Counted from the first letter of the stretch, positions 1 to 8,976 are shown. The stretch is DNA of 64,000 bases from an uncultured Clostridia bacterium (GCA_930990965.1 CAKNRQ010000005.1:1-64000), one strand, 5' to 3'. Numbers and translations: made by a program. Notes: generated by a model not told the origin, from the letters alone.

Positions 1-1210
1 TGTTGGCCACGCCGTTCTCGGTGGCGATGTAGTAGGCCTGGCTGCGCGGGGAGGTGATGATGTCGCCGTTGAAGTGCGGCAGGATGTTGCTGTGGCGCAC
101 ACCGTCCTTGCCGACGCGGGAACTGGACACGCACAGGAAGCTCTTGCCGCCCTTGCTCATCGCGGCGCCGGTCAGGAAGTCAACCTGGCCGCCGGTGCCG
201 GAGATGTGGCGCAGTCCGGCGCTCTCGCTACACACCTGGCCGTACAGGTCTACGGCCACGCAGCCGTTGAGCGAGATGAAGTTGTCCATGCAGGCGATAA
301 CCTGCGGGTCGTTGACGTAGGCGATGGGCATGGCTATGACGCCGGGATTCTCGTCCAGCCAGTCATAGAGCTCCTGAGAGCCGGTGGCCAGGCCGAGCAC
401 ACCCTTGCCGGGGAAAACATTCTTATACTTGTTGGTGAGCTTGCCGGCCTTGTAGAGGTCCAGGAAACCGTCAGTGCACAGCTCAGTGTGCATGCCCAGA
501 TCCTTTAGGTCGCTCTGGGCGATGATAGAGCCGAGCGCGTCGGGAGTGCCGCCGATACCAAGCTGCAGGGTGGCGCCGTCTACGAGATAGGGCATGACGT
601 GGTTGGCAATGGCCAGGTCCTCGGAGCTGGGTGCCTTGCGTCCGGCGGTCGGTGTCGGGGTGTCATGGCCCTCGACGACCATCGTGACTTCGGAGATGTG
701 GATGCAGTCGTGGTAACCGCCGTAGACATGGGGCAGGTGCGGATTGACTTCAATGACAATCTTGTCGGCGTTCTGGATCATGTCGTATATGGTGCCGGCA
801 GACACGGAGAAGGTGAAGTAGCCGTGCTTGTCCATCGGGGTGGCGCAGACAAAGGCGACGTCCGTGTGCAGGAACTCACGGTGGTACCAGGCCAGGTTGC
901 GGAAAATCATCGGCTCAAAATAAGCCATGCCCTTGTCCATGAGCTTGCGCTCATAGCCGGACGCATGCCAGGTGTTGTATGTAAAGTGCTTTCCTTCAGG
1001 GTCGCACTCGACAGCCTTCAGAGGGCCGTACATGATCTGACCGCGTATTTTGACGTCAGTCAGCTCGTCACGCCTGGCGGCGAGGGCGGCGTCGCAGAGG
1101 TCGGCGAAAACCGTACCGCTGCCATACTCGACCCAGTCTCCGCTCTTGACCAGCGCGGCGGCCTGCTCGGGAGTGCCCAGCTTGCTCTTGTACTCAGCGT
1201 TGAAATCCAT
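1..1210 (-). CDS. butyryl-CoA:acetate / 4-hydroxybutyrate CoA-transferase family protein (3' end outside window)
   Basis: Acetyl-CoA hydrolase/transferase family enzyme that moves CoA between a short-chain acyl-CoA and acetate; in gut clostridia the commonest role is the last step of butyrate formation. I translated the minus strand from the ATG at 1210 and obtain 403 open residues (family length about 440-450), so only the C-terminus is missing. A His-Thr-Glu stretch near residue 243 matches the catalytic glutamate region (Glu238 in the Clostridium aminobutyricum enzyme), and the family GTGGQVDF and SKGGKS motifs follow near residues 335-355. GGAGG lies 8 bases before the start. Substrate (butyryl- versus 4-hydroxybutyryl-CoA) cannot be decided from sequence alone. 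It is divergent from the XRE regulator at 1438. Confidence 0.88.
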   Translation of the reverse strand, partial: MDFNAEYKSKLGTPEQAAALVKSGDWVEYGSGTVFADLCDAALAARRDELTDVKIRGQIMYGPLKAVECDPEGKHFTYNTWHASGYERKLMDKGMAYFEPMIFRNLAWYHREFLHTDVAFVCATPMDKHGYFTFSVSAGTIYDMIQNADKIVIEVNPHLPHVYGGYHDCIHISEVTMVVEGHDTPTPTAGRKAPSSEDLAIANHVMPYLVDGATLQLGIGGTPDALGSIIAQSDLKDLGMHTELCTDGFLDLYKAGKLTNKYKNVFPGKGVLGLATGSQELYDWLDENPGVIAMPIAYVNDPQVIACMDNFISLNGCVAVDLYGQVCSESAGLRHISGTGGQVDFLTGAAMSKGGKSFLCVSSSRVGKDGVRHSNILPHFNGDIITSPRSQAYYIATENGVAN

Positions 1211-1437
1211 TAGTTTGCCTCCATTTGATTTATTTTCTCTCAGACTTTTATTATCGCATAAATTTCGTCTAATAGCAATAGTGTCCAAAAGACAGGACCT
1301 TGAAATATTTCCGACACTATTTTAAAATGACAATATGTAGAATTGGAGAAAAGCAACCTCCGGTTGCAGAAATATCAGTATTAGTTGATAGCGTGCAACC
1401 ACATATTTCGGTATAGTATCTCCGGGAGGTAAAGCAG

Positions 1438-1896
1438 ATGTTGTCTGAAAAAATATATAAATTCAGACGAAAGAACGGGCTCTCTCAAGAACAGCTGGCA
1501 GAAAGGATAGGCGTTTCCAGGCAAGCTATCTCTAAGTGGGAGAGCGGAACATCGTCGCCTGAATTGGAAAAACTGCTGGAACTGAGCAAGTGCTTCAACA
1601 TTACTCTCGATGAACTTGTGAGGGATGAAAGCGCCGGGAGGGACGAAAACGAGATTTCGCAAAACTCTGAAGGCGCAAAAGCTCCAAAAGCTATAGATTT
1701 GAAGGTGGGTATTGCCCTCTGTTTGGCCGGCGCCATTTGTCTCATTCTGTTTGGCATCATGATGGTTACAAGCCCATCTGCAACGGAACAAATCAATGCC
1801 GCTTCCATGGTTACGATAAACGGTTCCGGAGTAATACTTATCCTCTGCGTCCTTGCTATGGCTATGGGCTTGATACTAATAGTGCGGAAGAAGTGA
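1438..1896 (+). CDS. XRE-family transcriptional regulator with two membrane segments
   Basis: Residues 5-60 form a Cro/CI-type helix-turn-helix ([20 protein letters not shown] core), a DNA-binding domain. A polar linker (66-85) leads to two hydrophobic segments at about 88-110 and 128-148, so the protein is probably membrane-tethered with the HTH in the cytoplasm. Such HTH-plus-membrane proteins are common in Firmicutes next to small membrane or transporter genes; the ligand is unknown. Start ATG has GGGAGG 7-12 bases upstream. It is 16 bases from the next small membrane gene, so the two are probably cotranscribed and possibly functionally paired. Confidence 0.85.
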   Translation: MLSEKIYKFRRKNGLSQEQLAERIGVSRQAISKWESGTSSPELEKLLELSKCFNITLDELVRDESAGRDENEISQNSEGAKAPKAIDLKVGIALCLAGAICLILFGIMMVTSPSATEQINAASMVTINGSGVILILCVLAMAMGLILIVRKK

Positions 1897-1912
1897 ACTG
1901 GAGGTAAGGCGT

Positions 1913-2137
1913 ATGAAAAAGATTAGCTATCTATTTGTTGTTTTCGCAGTCATAATGTCCGATGTTATGTGCGCAGTGGTCGCATATAACTACTGTGCCT
2001 TGCAGTGGGGAGGACAGTATGCCGGGTATAGCGCGCCGGCCAGCGCAGCATTCTTATACATAATTCCTTACGGCCTGGGAATTGTATTCTGCATCATTCT
2101 GGCTCTGTTCTTTTACAAGAGGCAGAAAGCCAAATAG
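1913..2137 (+). CDS. small two-helix membrane protein, unknown function
   Basis: 74 residues with hydrophobic segments at about 5-27 and 45-67 and a basic C-terminus (KRQKAK), giving a small integral membrane protein. GGAGG precedes the ATG. I recognise no family. Position directly behind the membrane-anchored XRE regulator suggests a shared transcript that ends at the hairpin at 2155-2190. Existence as a gene rests on the ribosome site, spacing and hydrophobic pattern. Confidence 0.65.
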   Translation: MKKISYLFVVFAVIMSDVMCAVVAYNYCALQWGGQYAGYSAPASAAFLYIIPYGLGIVFCIILALFFYKRQKAK

Positions 2138-2154
2138 ATATATACTCCAAGTAA

Positions 2155-2190
2155 AGTAAAGGGTATGCCGTCTACGGCATACCCTTTACT
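2155..2190. terminator. bidirectional intrinsic terminator
   Basis: A 17-base perfect inverted repeat (AGTAAAGGGTATGCCGT and its complement) separated by 2 bases. It sits between the convergent ends of the small membrane gene (2137) and the ArsC-like gene (2216), so it can serve both strands. Confidence 0.8.
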
Positions 2191-2215
2191 ACGTTCTGCG
2201 TAATAAGAAACAGAC

Positions 2216-2548
2216 TCACTCCCATGTTTTCCAGACATCCGGGCAGTATCCGACAGTGGCCTGCTTCCCATTCCTTACGATGGGGGTGCGGATATTGTCG
2301 GGGTATTCGAGCAGGCGCTCAATGCGGTCGGCGTCGCTGACCATGTATTTGAGCAGGTCGGCGTCGGGAGCCTTGGGGTCTATCAAGTTCTCCAGGCCCA
2401 CAGCCTGTTTCACGATCTCAAACTCGCGCGGGCTCATGCCGAAGCGCGGCAGGTCTATCATTTGAAACTTGATGCGCCGCTCTTTGAAATAGCGCTGCGC
2501 CTTTTTGGTGTCGAAGCACTTATTGCGGCCGAAAATCTGTATGTTCAT
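2216..2548 (-). CDS. ArsC/Spx-family thioredoxin-fold protein
   Basis: 110 residues, typical of the ArsC/Spx/YffB superfamily. The N-terminal Cys11 lies in NKCFDTKKA where true Spx has CxxC; the second cysteine is absent, so a redox-switch like that of Spx is unlikely and a YffB/ArsC-like thiol reductase is more probable. The RTPIVR segment near residue 87 is the cis-proline region of the fold. The start overlaps the stop of the upstream dipeptidase by 4 bases (ATGA), so the two are translationally coupled. Substrate unknown. Confidence 0.8.
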   Translation of the reverse strand: MNIQIFGRNKCFDTKKAQRYFKERRIKFQMIDLPRFGMSPREFEIVKQAVGLENLIDPKAPDADLLKYMVSDADRIERLLEYPDNIRTPIVRNGKQATVGYCPDVWKTWE

Positions 2549-3453
2549 TGCGTCCTCCCAAGTATGTTCAAGAGATTGTCGTAGAATATTCCGCGCACCA
2601 GCGCTTCCGGGTAGTTGCGTCGTAAAAGTGCCTCATAGAGCTTGCCCATGTCCTGCGCGCCAGCGATACCGCGCGGCGTGGCGTCTATACCGTCGAAGTC
2701 AGCTCCTATAAACACAGCGCTCTCCCCGCCCAGGGCCAGGAAGCGCTCTATGTGCCGCAGTATGCCGTCCATATCCGCGCTGCCGTCGGATATGAAGTCC
2801 GGGCAGAGATTGATACCTGCCCCGCCGCCACAGCTGACCAGAGCGCAAAACTGCGCGTCTGTGAGGTTGCGCGGGAAGGTGCTGCACAGAGCGGCGCTGT
2901 TTGAGTGGCTGGCTATGACGGGTTTTTTGGCCAGCTCCATCGTGTCCCAAAACGTGCGCTCACTGGCGTGGGACATGTCCACCGCCACGCCGAGGCGCTG
3001 GCACTCGCGCACAAACTCCATCCCCTGCTCCGTCAGGCCGGAACCGGAATCCATAGCCGCGCCGCACAGAGCGTTATCGCTGTTCCAGCAGAGGTTGAGC
3101 ATGATTATCCCGTCGCGCTCCCGCGCCTGGCGCAGGGTTTCCACGTCGCAACCAAGCTGCCCGGCGCCCTCCACAGAGAGCAGCGCGGCAATTTTCCCCG
3201 CGGCGTTGGCGCGCTCTATCTCATCCACGGAGCGGCACAGCTCCACCAAGCCGGAATTTTGCTTGCAATAACGCTTTAAAAGCGCGGCCTTGGCCTCATA
3301 GTTGCCGTTCCAGACCGCAAACATCTGCGCGGCTGGCGCATAGGCAGACAGACGTTTGAAGTCAACCATGTATTGGTTTTCAAAAAGCCCACCGCCGTTT
3401 TCAAATACGGCGGTGAGCGTGTCGCAATGTGCGTCAAAGTATGGGATGTGCAA
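2545..3453 (-). CDS. membrane dipeptidase (peptidase M19, renal dipeptidase family)
   Basis: 302 residues of the M19 amidohydrolase-fold family, which hydrolyse dipeptides (including D-containing ones in some bacteria) with a binuclear zinc site. The first metal motif FDAHCDTL lies at residues 6-13; the conserved VDMSHASERTF and IASHSN segments supply further metal-binding histidines near 159 and 183, and the IGADFDG motif is near the C-terminus. The start is TTG, with GGGAGGA 6 bases upstream; no ATG lies before the conserved HCD motif. No signal peptide, so it is cytosolic. It follows rnj by 19 bases and overlaps the ArsC-like gene. Confidence 0.88.
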   Translation of the reverse strand: MHIPYFDAHCDTLTAVFENGGGLFENQYMVDFKRLSAYAPAAQMFAVWNGNYEAKAALLKRYCKQNSGLVELCRSVDEIERANAAGKIAALLSVEGAGQLGCDVETLRQARERDGIIMLNLCWNSDNALCGAAMDSGSGLTEQGMEFVRECQRLGVAVDMSHASERTFWDTMELAKKPVIASHSNSAALCSTFPRNLTDAQFCALVSCGGGAGINLCPDFISDGSADMDGILRHIERFLALGGESAVFIGADFDGIDATPRGIAGAQDMGKLYEALLRRNYPEALVRGIFYDNLLNILGRTQ

Positions 3454-3472
3454 GGCGCGTCCTCCCTTAAAA

Positions 3473-5128
3473 TCAGATAGTCGTTATCATCGGGAGTATC
3501 ATCGGGCTGCGCTTGGTGGTCTTGTAGAGGTAGCCCGTGAGGTTGGTACGGATCTTGCTCTTGATGGCGTTGTCGTCAGTTATGCGCTGGTGGCGGCAGC
3601 TTGCCAGGCTCTCATAGACCACGCGCTTGACCTCGTCGATGAGGTTTTCGTTCTCCTTCTCGTAGATGAAGCCGCGAGTGAGCACATCTGGCCCGCCTAT
3701 GAGCGAGTGGTCCTCATTGGAAAGCACAATAGTGACAACTATCATGCCATCCTCGGCCAGATGCTTGCGGTCGCGCAGCACAACGCTGCCCACATCCCCG
3801 ACACCGCTGCCGTCAACGAACACGCGCCCCGCGGGCACGGTGTCAGTCAGCTTGATGGTCTTGCGGGAGAGCTCGATAACCCGGCCGTTCTCCGCGACCA
3901 CAGTGTGGTCCGGCGCTATGCCCATGGTGTGGGCTATCTCAGCATGCTTGCAGAGCATACGGTACTCACCGTGGACAGGTATAAAGAAGTGCGGCTTTGT
4001 CAGCGCGAGCATCATCTTCTGCTCCTCCTGAGAGGCGTGTCCGGAGACGTGGAGGTCGGTGTGTCTGTCGTATATGACCTCGGCTCCCTTGTGGAAGAGC
4101 TCGTCTATCACGCGGGAAATAGTCGTCTCGTTGCCGGGTATCGCGCTCGCGGAGATGATGATTCTGTCCTCAGCATCCACATTTATCTGCTTGTGCTCAG
4201 AGAAGGCCATACGGTAGAGAGCAGACATGCTCTCACCCTGGCTGCCGGTGGAGATGATGACCGTACGGCTCTTGGGCTGGCCCTTGATTTGTGTGAGGTC
4301 CATGAGTACGCCGTCCGGGATGTCCATGTATCCCAGCTCCATGGCCACCTTTATCATGTTCTCCATGCTGCGTCCCGTGACGGCAACGCGGCGCTTATAT
4401 TTGGCAGCTACGTTCACTATCTGCTGGATACGCTGCACGTTGGAGGCGAAGGTGGTAACTATTATACGCTTGTCGCAGCCCTTGAAGAGCTCGTCGAACT
4501 TGTCTGCCACCTTGCGCTCGCTCTCCGTGTGGCCGGGCCGCTCCACGTTGGTGGAGTCGCTCAGCAGGGCCAGCACGCCCTGCTTGCCCAGCTGGCCCAG
4601 GCGGGCCAGGTCGATCATCTCGCCCTGTACGGGGGTGACGTCGATCTTGAAGTCGCCGGTGTGGATGACCACGCCGATGGGCGTGCGGATGGCCAGGGCC
4701 ACGGAGTCGGCGATGGAGTGGTTGACATGGATGAACTCGATCTCAAAGCAGCCGAGCTTGAACCTGTCGCCCGCACGCTTGGTGAAAATCTGCGTGTTGT
4801 ACAGAAGGTCGTGCTCCTCAAGCTTGAGCTCTATGATACCCGCCGTCAGCGGCGTGGCATATATGGGGACGTCGAGGTCGCGCATGACGTAGGGCAAGGC
4901 GCCGATGTGGTCCTCGTGTCCGTGTGTGATTACTATGCCTTTGATGCGGTCTTTATTCTGCTTCAGGTACGTGATATCGGGTATGACGACATCAACGCCG
5001 TAGAGCTCCTCGTCCGGAAACCCGAGGCCGCAGTCCACGACGACAATGTCCTGCCCGTACTCGTACACGGTGAGGTTCTTGCCAATCTCACCGAGACCGC
5101 CGAGCGGAATGATTTTCAGTTTTGCCAT
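3473..5128 (-). CDS. rnjA: ribonuclease J
   Basis: 551 residues, full length for RNase J, the metallo-beta-lactamase/beta-CASP nuclease with 5'-3' exonuclease and endonuclease activity in RNA decay and maturation in Firmicutes. The zinc motif HGHEDH is at residues 69-74; the GDFKID segment with the next ligand is near 158, and the beta-CASP and PVHGEYR motif follow near 385. Start ATG has AAGGAG upstream. Whether it corresponds to J1 or J2 cannot be told because only one copy is in view. The structured repeat at 5211-5350 lies in its 5' flank, transcribed in the same direction. Confidence 0.95.
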   Translation of the reverse strand: MAKLKIIPLGGLGEIGKNLTVYEYGQDIVVVDCGLGFPDEELYGVDVVIPDITYLKQNKDRIKGIVITHGHEDHIGALPYVMRDLDVPIYATPLTAGIIELKLEEHDLLYNTQIFTKRAGDRFKLGCFEIEFIHVNHSIADSVALAIRTPIGVVIHTGDFKIDVTPVQGEMIDLARLGQLGKQGVLALLSDSTNVERPGHTESERKVADKFDELFKGCDKRIIVTTFASNVQRIQQIVNVAAKYKRRVAVTGRSMENMIKVAMELGYMDIPDGVLMDLTQIKGQPKSRTVIISTGSQGESMSALYRMAFSEHKQINVDAEDRIIISASAIPGNETTISRVIDELFHKGAEVIYDRHTDLHVSGHASQEEQKMMLALTKPHFFIPVHGEYRMLCKHAEIAHTMGIAPDHTVVAENGRVIELSRKTIKLTDTVPAGRVFVDGSGVGDVGSVVLRDRKHLAEDGMIVVTIVLSNEDHSLIGGPDVLTRGFIYEKENENLIDEVKRVVYESLASCRHQRITDDNAIKSKIRTNLTGYLYKTTKRSPMILPMITTI

Positions 5129-5210
5129 TCACTATTCTCCTTGTTCGAGATTTTTATGTAACGACGGTTATTCGCATTATAACCGCTGAGCCCAAATTCA
5201 ATCCATCTTT

Positions 5211-5350
5211 GGGGGAACCCCTTGGTAGGGTTCCCCCAAACCCCCTCCTGACCTTTCTTCATCATTTGGGAATTTCGCGCTCTGCGGAGCGCGACCAGAG
5301 ACCCTGTCTCTGGACTCTGCCACCTTTTGAAAAAGGTGGACGAAAACTTT
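5211..5350 (-). repeat. dispersed multi-stem intergenic element, copy A
   Basis: About 140 bases whose reverse complement matches the stretch at 19757-19900 along its whole length. Read on the minus strand (the direction of recR and rnj) it has four stems in order: CCACCTTTT/AAAAGGTGG; CCAGAGAC-AGG-GTCTCTGG; TCGCGCTC-CGCA-GAGCGCGA; and GGGGGAACCC/GGGTTCCCCC-type. In the other copy stems 2 and 3 have different bases but still pair, with the CGCA loop kept. That is covariation, the mark of a selected or recently folded RNA/DNA structure. No ORF inside. Function unknown; candidates are a MITE/REP-type repeat or a structured RNA that separates recR from rnj transcripts. Confidence 0.8.
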
Positions 5351-5390
5351 CTCCTTGAATAGGGTGAGTTTTTACGCTGTGAGCCAGCCC

Positions 5391-5993
5391 TCACATCTCG
5401 ACGCGGCCTTCGAGGGCGCGCTGCAATGTGGCGTCGTCGGCAAACTCGAGATTGGAGCCGACGGGGATACCGTAAGCCAGGCGGGTCACTTTCACGCCGA
5501 AGGGCTTTATGAGCCTCGATATATACATGCTGGTGGTCTCGCCCTCTGTGTCGGGGTTGAGGGCCATTATGACCTCAGAGACGCCGCCGGAGGCGACGCG
5601 GTTCACAAGCTCGGAAATTTTGAGGTCGTCCGGGCCTATATGGCTCATTGGGCTGAGCACGCCGTGGAGCACGTGGTACACGCCGTTATATTCGCGGCCG
5701 CGCTCTATGCTGGCCACGTCTCTCGGTTCTGCCACGACGCAGATCACGTTCTTGTCGCGCTTATCTGATGAGCATATTGGGCAGACCTCTGCATCGGTCA
5801 GGTTCTGGCACACCGCGCAGGTGTGCACGCTGCCGCGCGCAGCTATGATGGCGTTAGCAAAGCTCTCGGCCTCGCCCTCAGGCAGGCCCAGTACGAAGAA
5901 TGCCAGGCGCTGGGCGCTCTTTTTGCCTATGCCAGGGAGCATGGCGAACTTATCTATCAGATTTTCAAGTGCTGTCGGAAAAAACGATGCCAT
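5391..5993 (-). CDS. recR: recombination mediator RecR
   Basis: 200 residues, full length. RecR works with RecF/RecO to load RecA at gaps. Helix-hairpin-helix LPGIGKKSAQR at 19-29, a C4 zinc finger with Cys59, Cys62, Cys71 and Cys74, and a Toprim domain from about 80 (VVAEPRDV, then ALNPDTEGE). Start ATG has AAGGATT upstream. In many Firmicutes recR sits behind dnaX/yaaK; here it follows rpe by 26 bases. Confidence 0.96.
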   Translation of the reverse strand: MASFFPTALENLIDKFAMLPGIGKKSAQRLAFFVLGLPEGEAESFANAIIAARGSVHTCAVCQNLTDAEVCPICSSDKRDKNVICVVAEPRDVASIERGREYNGVYHVLHGVLSPMSHIGPDDLKISELVNRVASGGVSEVIMALNPDTEGETTSMYISRLIKPFGVKVTRLAYGIPVGSNLEFADDATLQRALEGRVEM

Positions 5994-6019
5994 TTATGAA
6001 CAATCCTTACAAAGTTATA

Positions 6020-6688
6020 TTACGCTTTCACATCGGAGGCCATGCGCAGCTCCTCTATAGCTGCGGCCCTGTCGGCCTTGCCAAACACCGCGCTGCCCGC
6101 CACCAGCACGCTCGCGCCGGAGTCCACCACAAGCGGCGCCGTCGAGGCGTCTATGCCGCCGTCCACCTCAACCTCACAGCCGGGGCGGTACTGGTCTATG
6201 AGGGCGCGCACACCGCGCAATTTGTTCAGCATGTCACGCATGAAGCTCTGCCCGCCGAAACCGGGCTCCACCGTCATGATGAGCACCAGGTCTAGATACT
6301 CGAGGTAGGGCAGCAGCGCGCTGCCGGGCGTGCGCGGTTTTATTGAGAGCCCGGCCTTTTTGCCGTGGGCGCGTATGTCTTCAAGGGCCTCAATGATGTT
6401 CTGCGGCTCGTCGGCCTCCAGGTGTATGGTGACGAGATCGGCCCCGGCATCGCAGAACTGGCCCACGTACCGGCGGGGCTTGGTTATCATAAGGTGCACG
6501 TCCAGGAACATGTCCGTGTGCTTGCGCAGATTCTTGACAACGGGGATGCCAATTGAGATGTTCGGCACAAATTCTCCGTCCATGACGTCCACATGCAGCC
6601 AGTCAGCCCCGGCGGCATGGACTTCCTCGACCTCGCTGGCGAGAGTGCAGAAATCGGCAGAGAGTATTGACGGCGCGAGCTTTATCAT
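6020..6688 (-). CDS. rpe: ribulose-phosphate 3-epimerase
   Basis: 222 residues, a TIM barrel that interconverts ribulose-5-P and xylulose-5-P in the pentose phosphate pathway. N-terminal KLAPSILSADF (3-13), metal-binding His32 and Asp34 in HVDVMDG, the second histidine in DVHLMI (about 65), MTVEPGFGGQSF near 138 and VDGGI near 174 are all present. GGAGGTG ribosome site before the ATG. Standalone promoter not obvious; the hairpin at 6932-6961 separates it from the glm/dap genes upstream. Confidence 0.96.
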   Translation of the reverse strand: MIKLAPSILSADFCTLASEVEEVHAAGADWLHVDVMDGEFVPNISIGIPVVKNLRKHTDMFLDVHLMITKPRRYVGQFCDAGADLVTIHLEADEPQNIIEALEDIRAHGKKAGLSIKPRTPGSALLPYLEYLDLVLIMTVEPGFGGQSFMRDMLNKLRGVRALIDQYRPGCEVEVDGGIDASTAPLVVDSGASVLVAGSAVFGKADRAAAIEELRMASDVKA

Positions 6689-6786
6689 GAGGCACCTCCG
6701 TGTAATTTCTCAGGCGCGTAACGGCGTACAGGCCGCGCGCGTAAGATGATTTGCGGCAAGGCGCGCGAGCCACAGCCCTTCATATA

Positions 6787-6818
6787 GGGGGCCCCCGGCC
6801 CATTCGCCGGGAGCCCCC
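6787..6818. other. GC-rich inverted repeat upstream of rpe
   Basis: GGGGGC/GCCCCC plus CCCGGC/GCCGGG arms (12 pairs, one mismatch) with a 6-base loop, about 100 bases before the rpe start. No T-run follows on either strand, so it is not a convincing terminator; it may fold in the rpe leader. Confidence 0.4.
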
Positions 6819-6931
6819 GTCGAACCTCGCGCCCTGTCATATGGTATATCAATTTATTGTACCATAAAAGCGGCTTAAAATCAACATAAAACCATGAGAA
6901 CCTTGAAATAAGGTACAATTAGCTCAAAATT

Positions 6932-6961
6932 CATTACCCGGGGCATGCACCCCGGGTAATG
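6932..6961 (-). terminator. intrinsic terminator of the dap-glm gene run
   Basis: 12-base perfect arms CATTACCCGGGG/CCCCGGGTAATG around a 6-base loop, 3 bases beyond the stop of the LbH gene, followed on the minus strand by AATTTT. Confidence 0.8.
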
Positions 6962-6964
6962 GAC

Positions 6965-7624
6965 TCAACTTCTTTTGACAATTTTGCCTTCTGCCTTGAA
7001 AATGCAGTCTTCGGGAACGGTGCCTCGAACGCTGCTCGTGGGGTACACGCTAACGCGCCGGCCCAGGACGCAGCCAGGGTTCAGCACGCTGTTGCAGCCC
7101 ACCTCGACGTTGTCACCGAGTATGGCGCCGAACTTCTTGAGTCCGGTCTCAATCCGCTCTGCCCCGTCGCGCGCAACAACGAGCGTCTTGTCGCTCTTCA
7201 CGTTGCTGGTTATGCTGCCCGCGCCCATGTGCGCCTTGTAGCCAAGTATGCTGTCGCCCACATAGTTGTAGTGCGGCGTCTGCACGTTGTCGAAGAGCAC
7301 AACGTTTTTGAGCTCCACGCTATTGCCTACGACGCAGTTTTTGCCCACGATAGCACTGCCGCGGACGAAGGCGCAGTGGCGCACCTCGGCGCCGTGGTCA
7401 ATGATACACGGCGCGCCTATATAGGCGCTGGGGAACACGGTCGCGTCTTTGGCTATCCACACGCCCTCGGAGGGGTTATCATACTCATCTGCCGGGAGCG
7501 TCGGGCCCAGTTTCAGTATGAACTCCTTGATGCCGCCGAGCGCCTCCCAGGCATAGGTCTTGCCCTCGAAAAGCGGAGCGGCTATAGTGTGGGAGAGGTC
7601 TAATAATTCATTTATTTTGTACAT
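6965..7624 (-). CDS. left-handed beta-helix acyltransferase, GlmU C-terminal-like
   Basis: 219 residues made largely of imperfect hexapeptide repeats (residues about 50-200, e.g. VFPSAYIGAPCIIDHGAEV and GSAIVGKNCVVGN type), the fold of the GlmU acetyltransferase domain. The N-terminal nucleotidyltransferase half of GlmU is missing: there is no L-x-A-G-x-G-T-R-M motif. It starts one base inside the glmM stop (TAATG), so it is coupled to glmM. Inference: it acetylates or otherwise binds the amino-sugar phosphate made by GlmM, or is a scaffold; a full GlmU may be encoded elsewhere. Confidence 0.8.
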   Translation of the reverse strand: MYKINELLDLSHTIAAPLFEGKTYAWEALGGIKEFILKLGPTLPADEYDNPSEGVWIAKDATVFPSAYIGAPCIIDHGAEVRHCAFVRGSAIVGKNCVVGNSVELKNVVLFDNVQTPHYNYVGDSILGYKAHMGAGSITSNVKSDKTLVVARDGAERIETGLKKFGAILGDNVEVGCNSVLNPGCVLGRRVSVYPTSSVRGTVPEDCIFKAEGKIVKRS

Positions 7625-8976
7625 TATTTCACCTTCACCAAGTGCCCGCTCGCACGCATTGCTTCAATTATCTCGTCTACGGCCGCCTCGCAGCGTTCGT
7701 CCGTCTGCGCCTCAGCCATGACGCGCAGCACCGGCTCCGTGCCGCTCTTGCGCAGCAGCACGCGGCCCGAATCGCCCAGGTCTGCCTCTACCTTTGCTAC
7801 GCTGGCCATGACCGCCGCGTCGTCCATAGTGCCGTCCTTGTCGTCTACTATGACGTTCTTGAGCACCTGCGGATATATGGTCACCGGCGCGCACAGCTTG
7901 CTCAACGGCAGCTTGGTGTCGAGCATGACCTGCATGACCTTGATGGCGGTTATGAGGCCGTCGCCGGTGGTGGCGTACTTGGAGAAGATGATGTGCCCGC
8001 TCTGCTCGCCGCCTATCAGGTGGCCGTTTTCACGCATGTTTTCCCAGACATACTTGTCGCCGACTGCGGTCTTCTCGTACTTTATGCCCACCTCGTCGAG
8101 CGCCTTGTAGAGGCCGAAGTTGCTCATGACCGTGGTGACCAGCGTGTCGTTATCCAGCCTGCCGCGTTCGTGCATGTGTTTGGCGCACATGTACATGATC
8201 TCGTCCCCGGACACATAGCCGCCGAACTCGTCCACGGCCAGGCAGCGGTCCGCGTCGCCGTCAAAGGCAAAGCCTACGTCCAGTCCGTTTTCACGCACGA
8301 GCTCCTGCAGGGCCTCAATGTGAGTCGAGCCGCAGTCTACGTTTATGTTCAAGCCATCGGGCTTGTTGCCTATTACGTATGTGTCCGCGCCCAGGGCGTC
8401 AAACACGCTCTTGGCTATCATCCAGGTGCTTCCGTTAGCGCAGTCCAGGCCAACCTTCATACCCTTGTAGGAGTGGGTGGAGAGGCTTATCAGGTAGCCT
8501 ATATAGCGGTTACGGCCCGCCGAGTAGTCCACGGTGCGGCCTATGTTGGCGCCCGTGGCGTGAGGCAGCTCCTGGTAGTTGCCGTCTAGATACGCCTCTA
8601 TCTCGTCGAGGACGCTCTCCTCCATCTTCTCGCCCTGGCCATTTATCAGCTTGATGCCATTGTCGTGGTAGGGGTTATGGCTGGCGCTTATCATGACGCC
8701 GCAGTCAAAGTCGTCTACGCGGGCTATGTAGCTGACGCTGGGCGTAGTGGTGACATGCAGCAGGTAGGCGTCTCCACCGGAGCTGGTGATACCGGCCGAG
8801 AGCGCGCACTCGTACATATAGCTCGAGCGGCGCGTGTCCTTGCCTATAACTATCTTCGCCGCGTGTTCGCGGCCATAGTACCAGCCGATAAAGCGCCCTA
8901 TTTTGAAGGCGTGTTCGGCGGTCAAATCGACGTTTGCTTCACCTCTGAAGCCGTCGGTACCAAAATATTTCGACAT
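7624..8976 (-). CDS. glmM: phosphoglucosamine mutase
   Basis: 450 residues from the ATG at 8976, which has GGAGGA 5 bases upstream; a TTG 12 bases earlier lies in the ribosome site itself. GlmM converts glucosamine-6-P to glucosamine-1-P for UDP-GlcNAc and peptidoglycan. N-terminal KYFGTDGFRGE, catalytic phosphoserine motif SASHNP (Ser99; Ser102 in E. coli), magnesium loop DGDADR near 240 and C-terminal RKSGTEPVLRVM phosphate-binding loop are all seen. It is downstream of nagB and upstream of the LbH gene in one run. Confidence 0.96.
   Translation of the reverse strand: MSKYFGTDGFRGEANVDLTAEHAFKIGRFIGWYYGREHAAKIVIGKDTRRSSYMYECALSAGITSSGGDAYLLHVTTTPSVSYIARVDDFDCGVMISASHNPYHDNGIKLINGQGEKMEESVLDEIEAYLDGNYQELPHATGANIGRTVDYSAGRNRYIGYLISLSTHSYKGMKVGLDCANGSTWMIAKSVFDALGADTYVIGNKPDGLNINVDCGSTHIEALQELVRENGLDVGFAFDGDADRCLAVDEFGGYVSGDEIMYMCAKHMHERGRLDNDTLVTTVMSNFGLYKALDEVGIKYEKTAVGDKYVWENMRENGHLIGGEQSGHIIFSKYATTGDGLITAIKVMQVMLDTKLPLSKLCAPVTIYPQVLKNVIVDDKDGTMDDAAVMASVAKVEADLGDSGRVLLRKSGTEPVLRVMAEAQTDERCEAAVDEIIEAMRASGHLVKVK

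Noticed and set aside
3356..5161. 601-codon open frame opposite RNase J
   Set aside because: Shadow of the high-GC codon pattern of rnj; no family resemblance, and the minus-strand RNase J reading is unambiguous.
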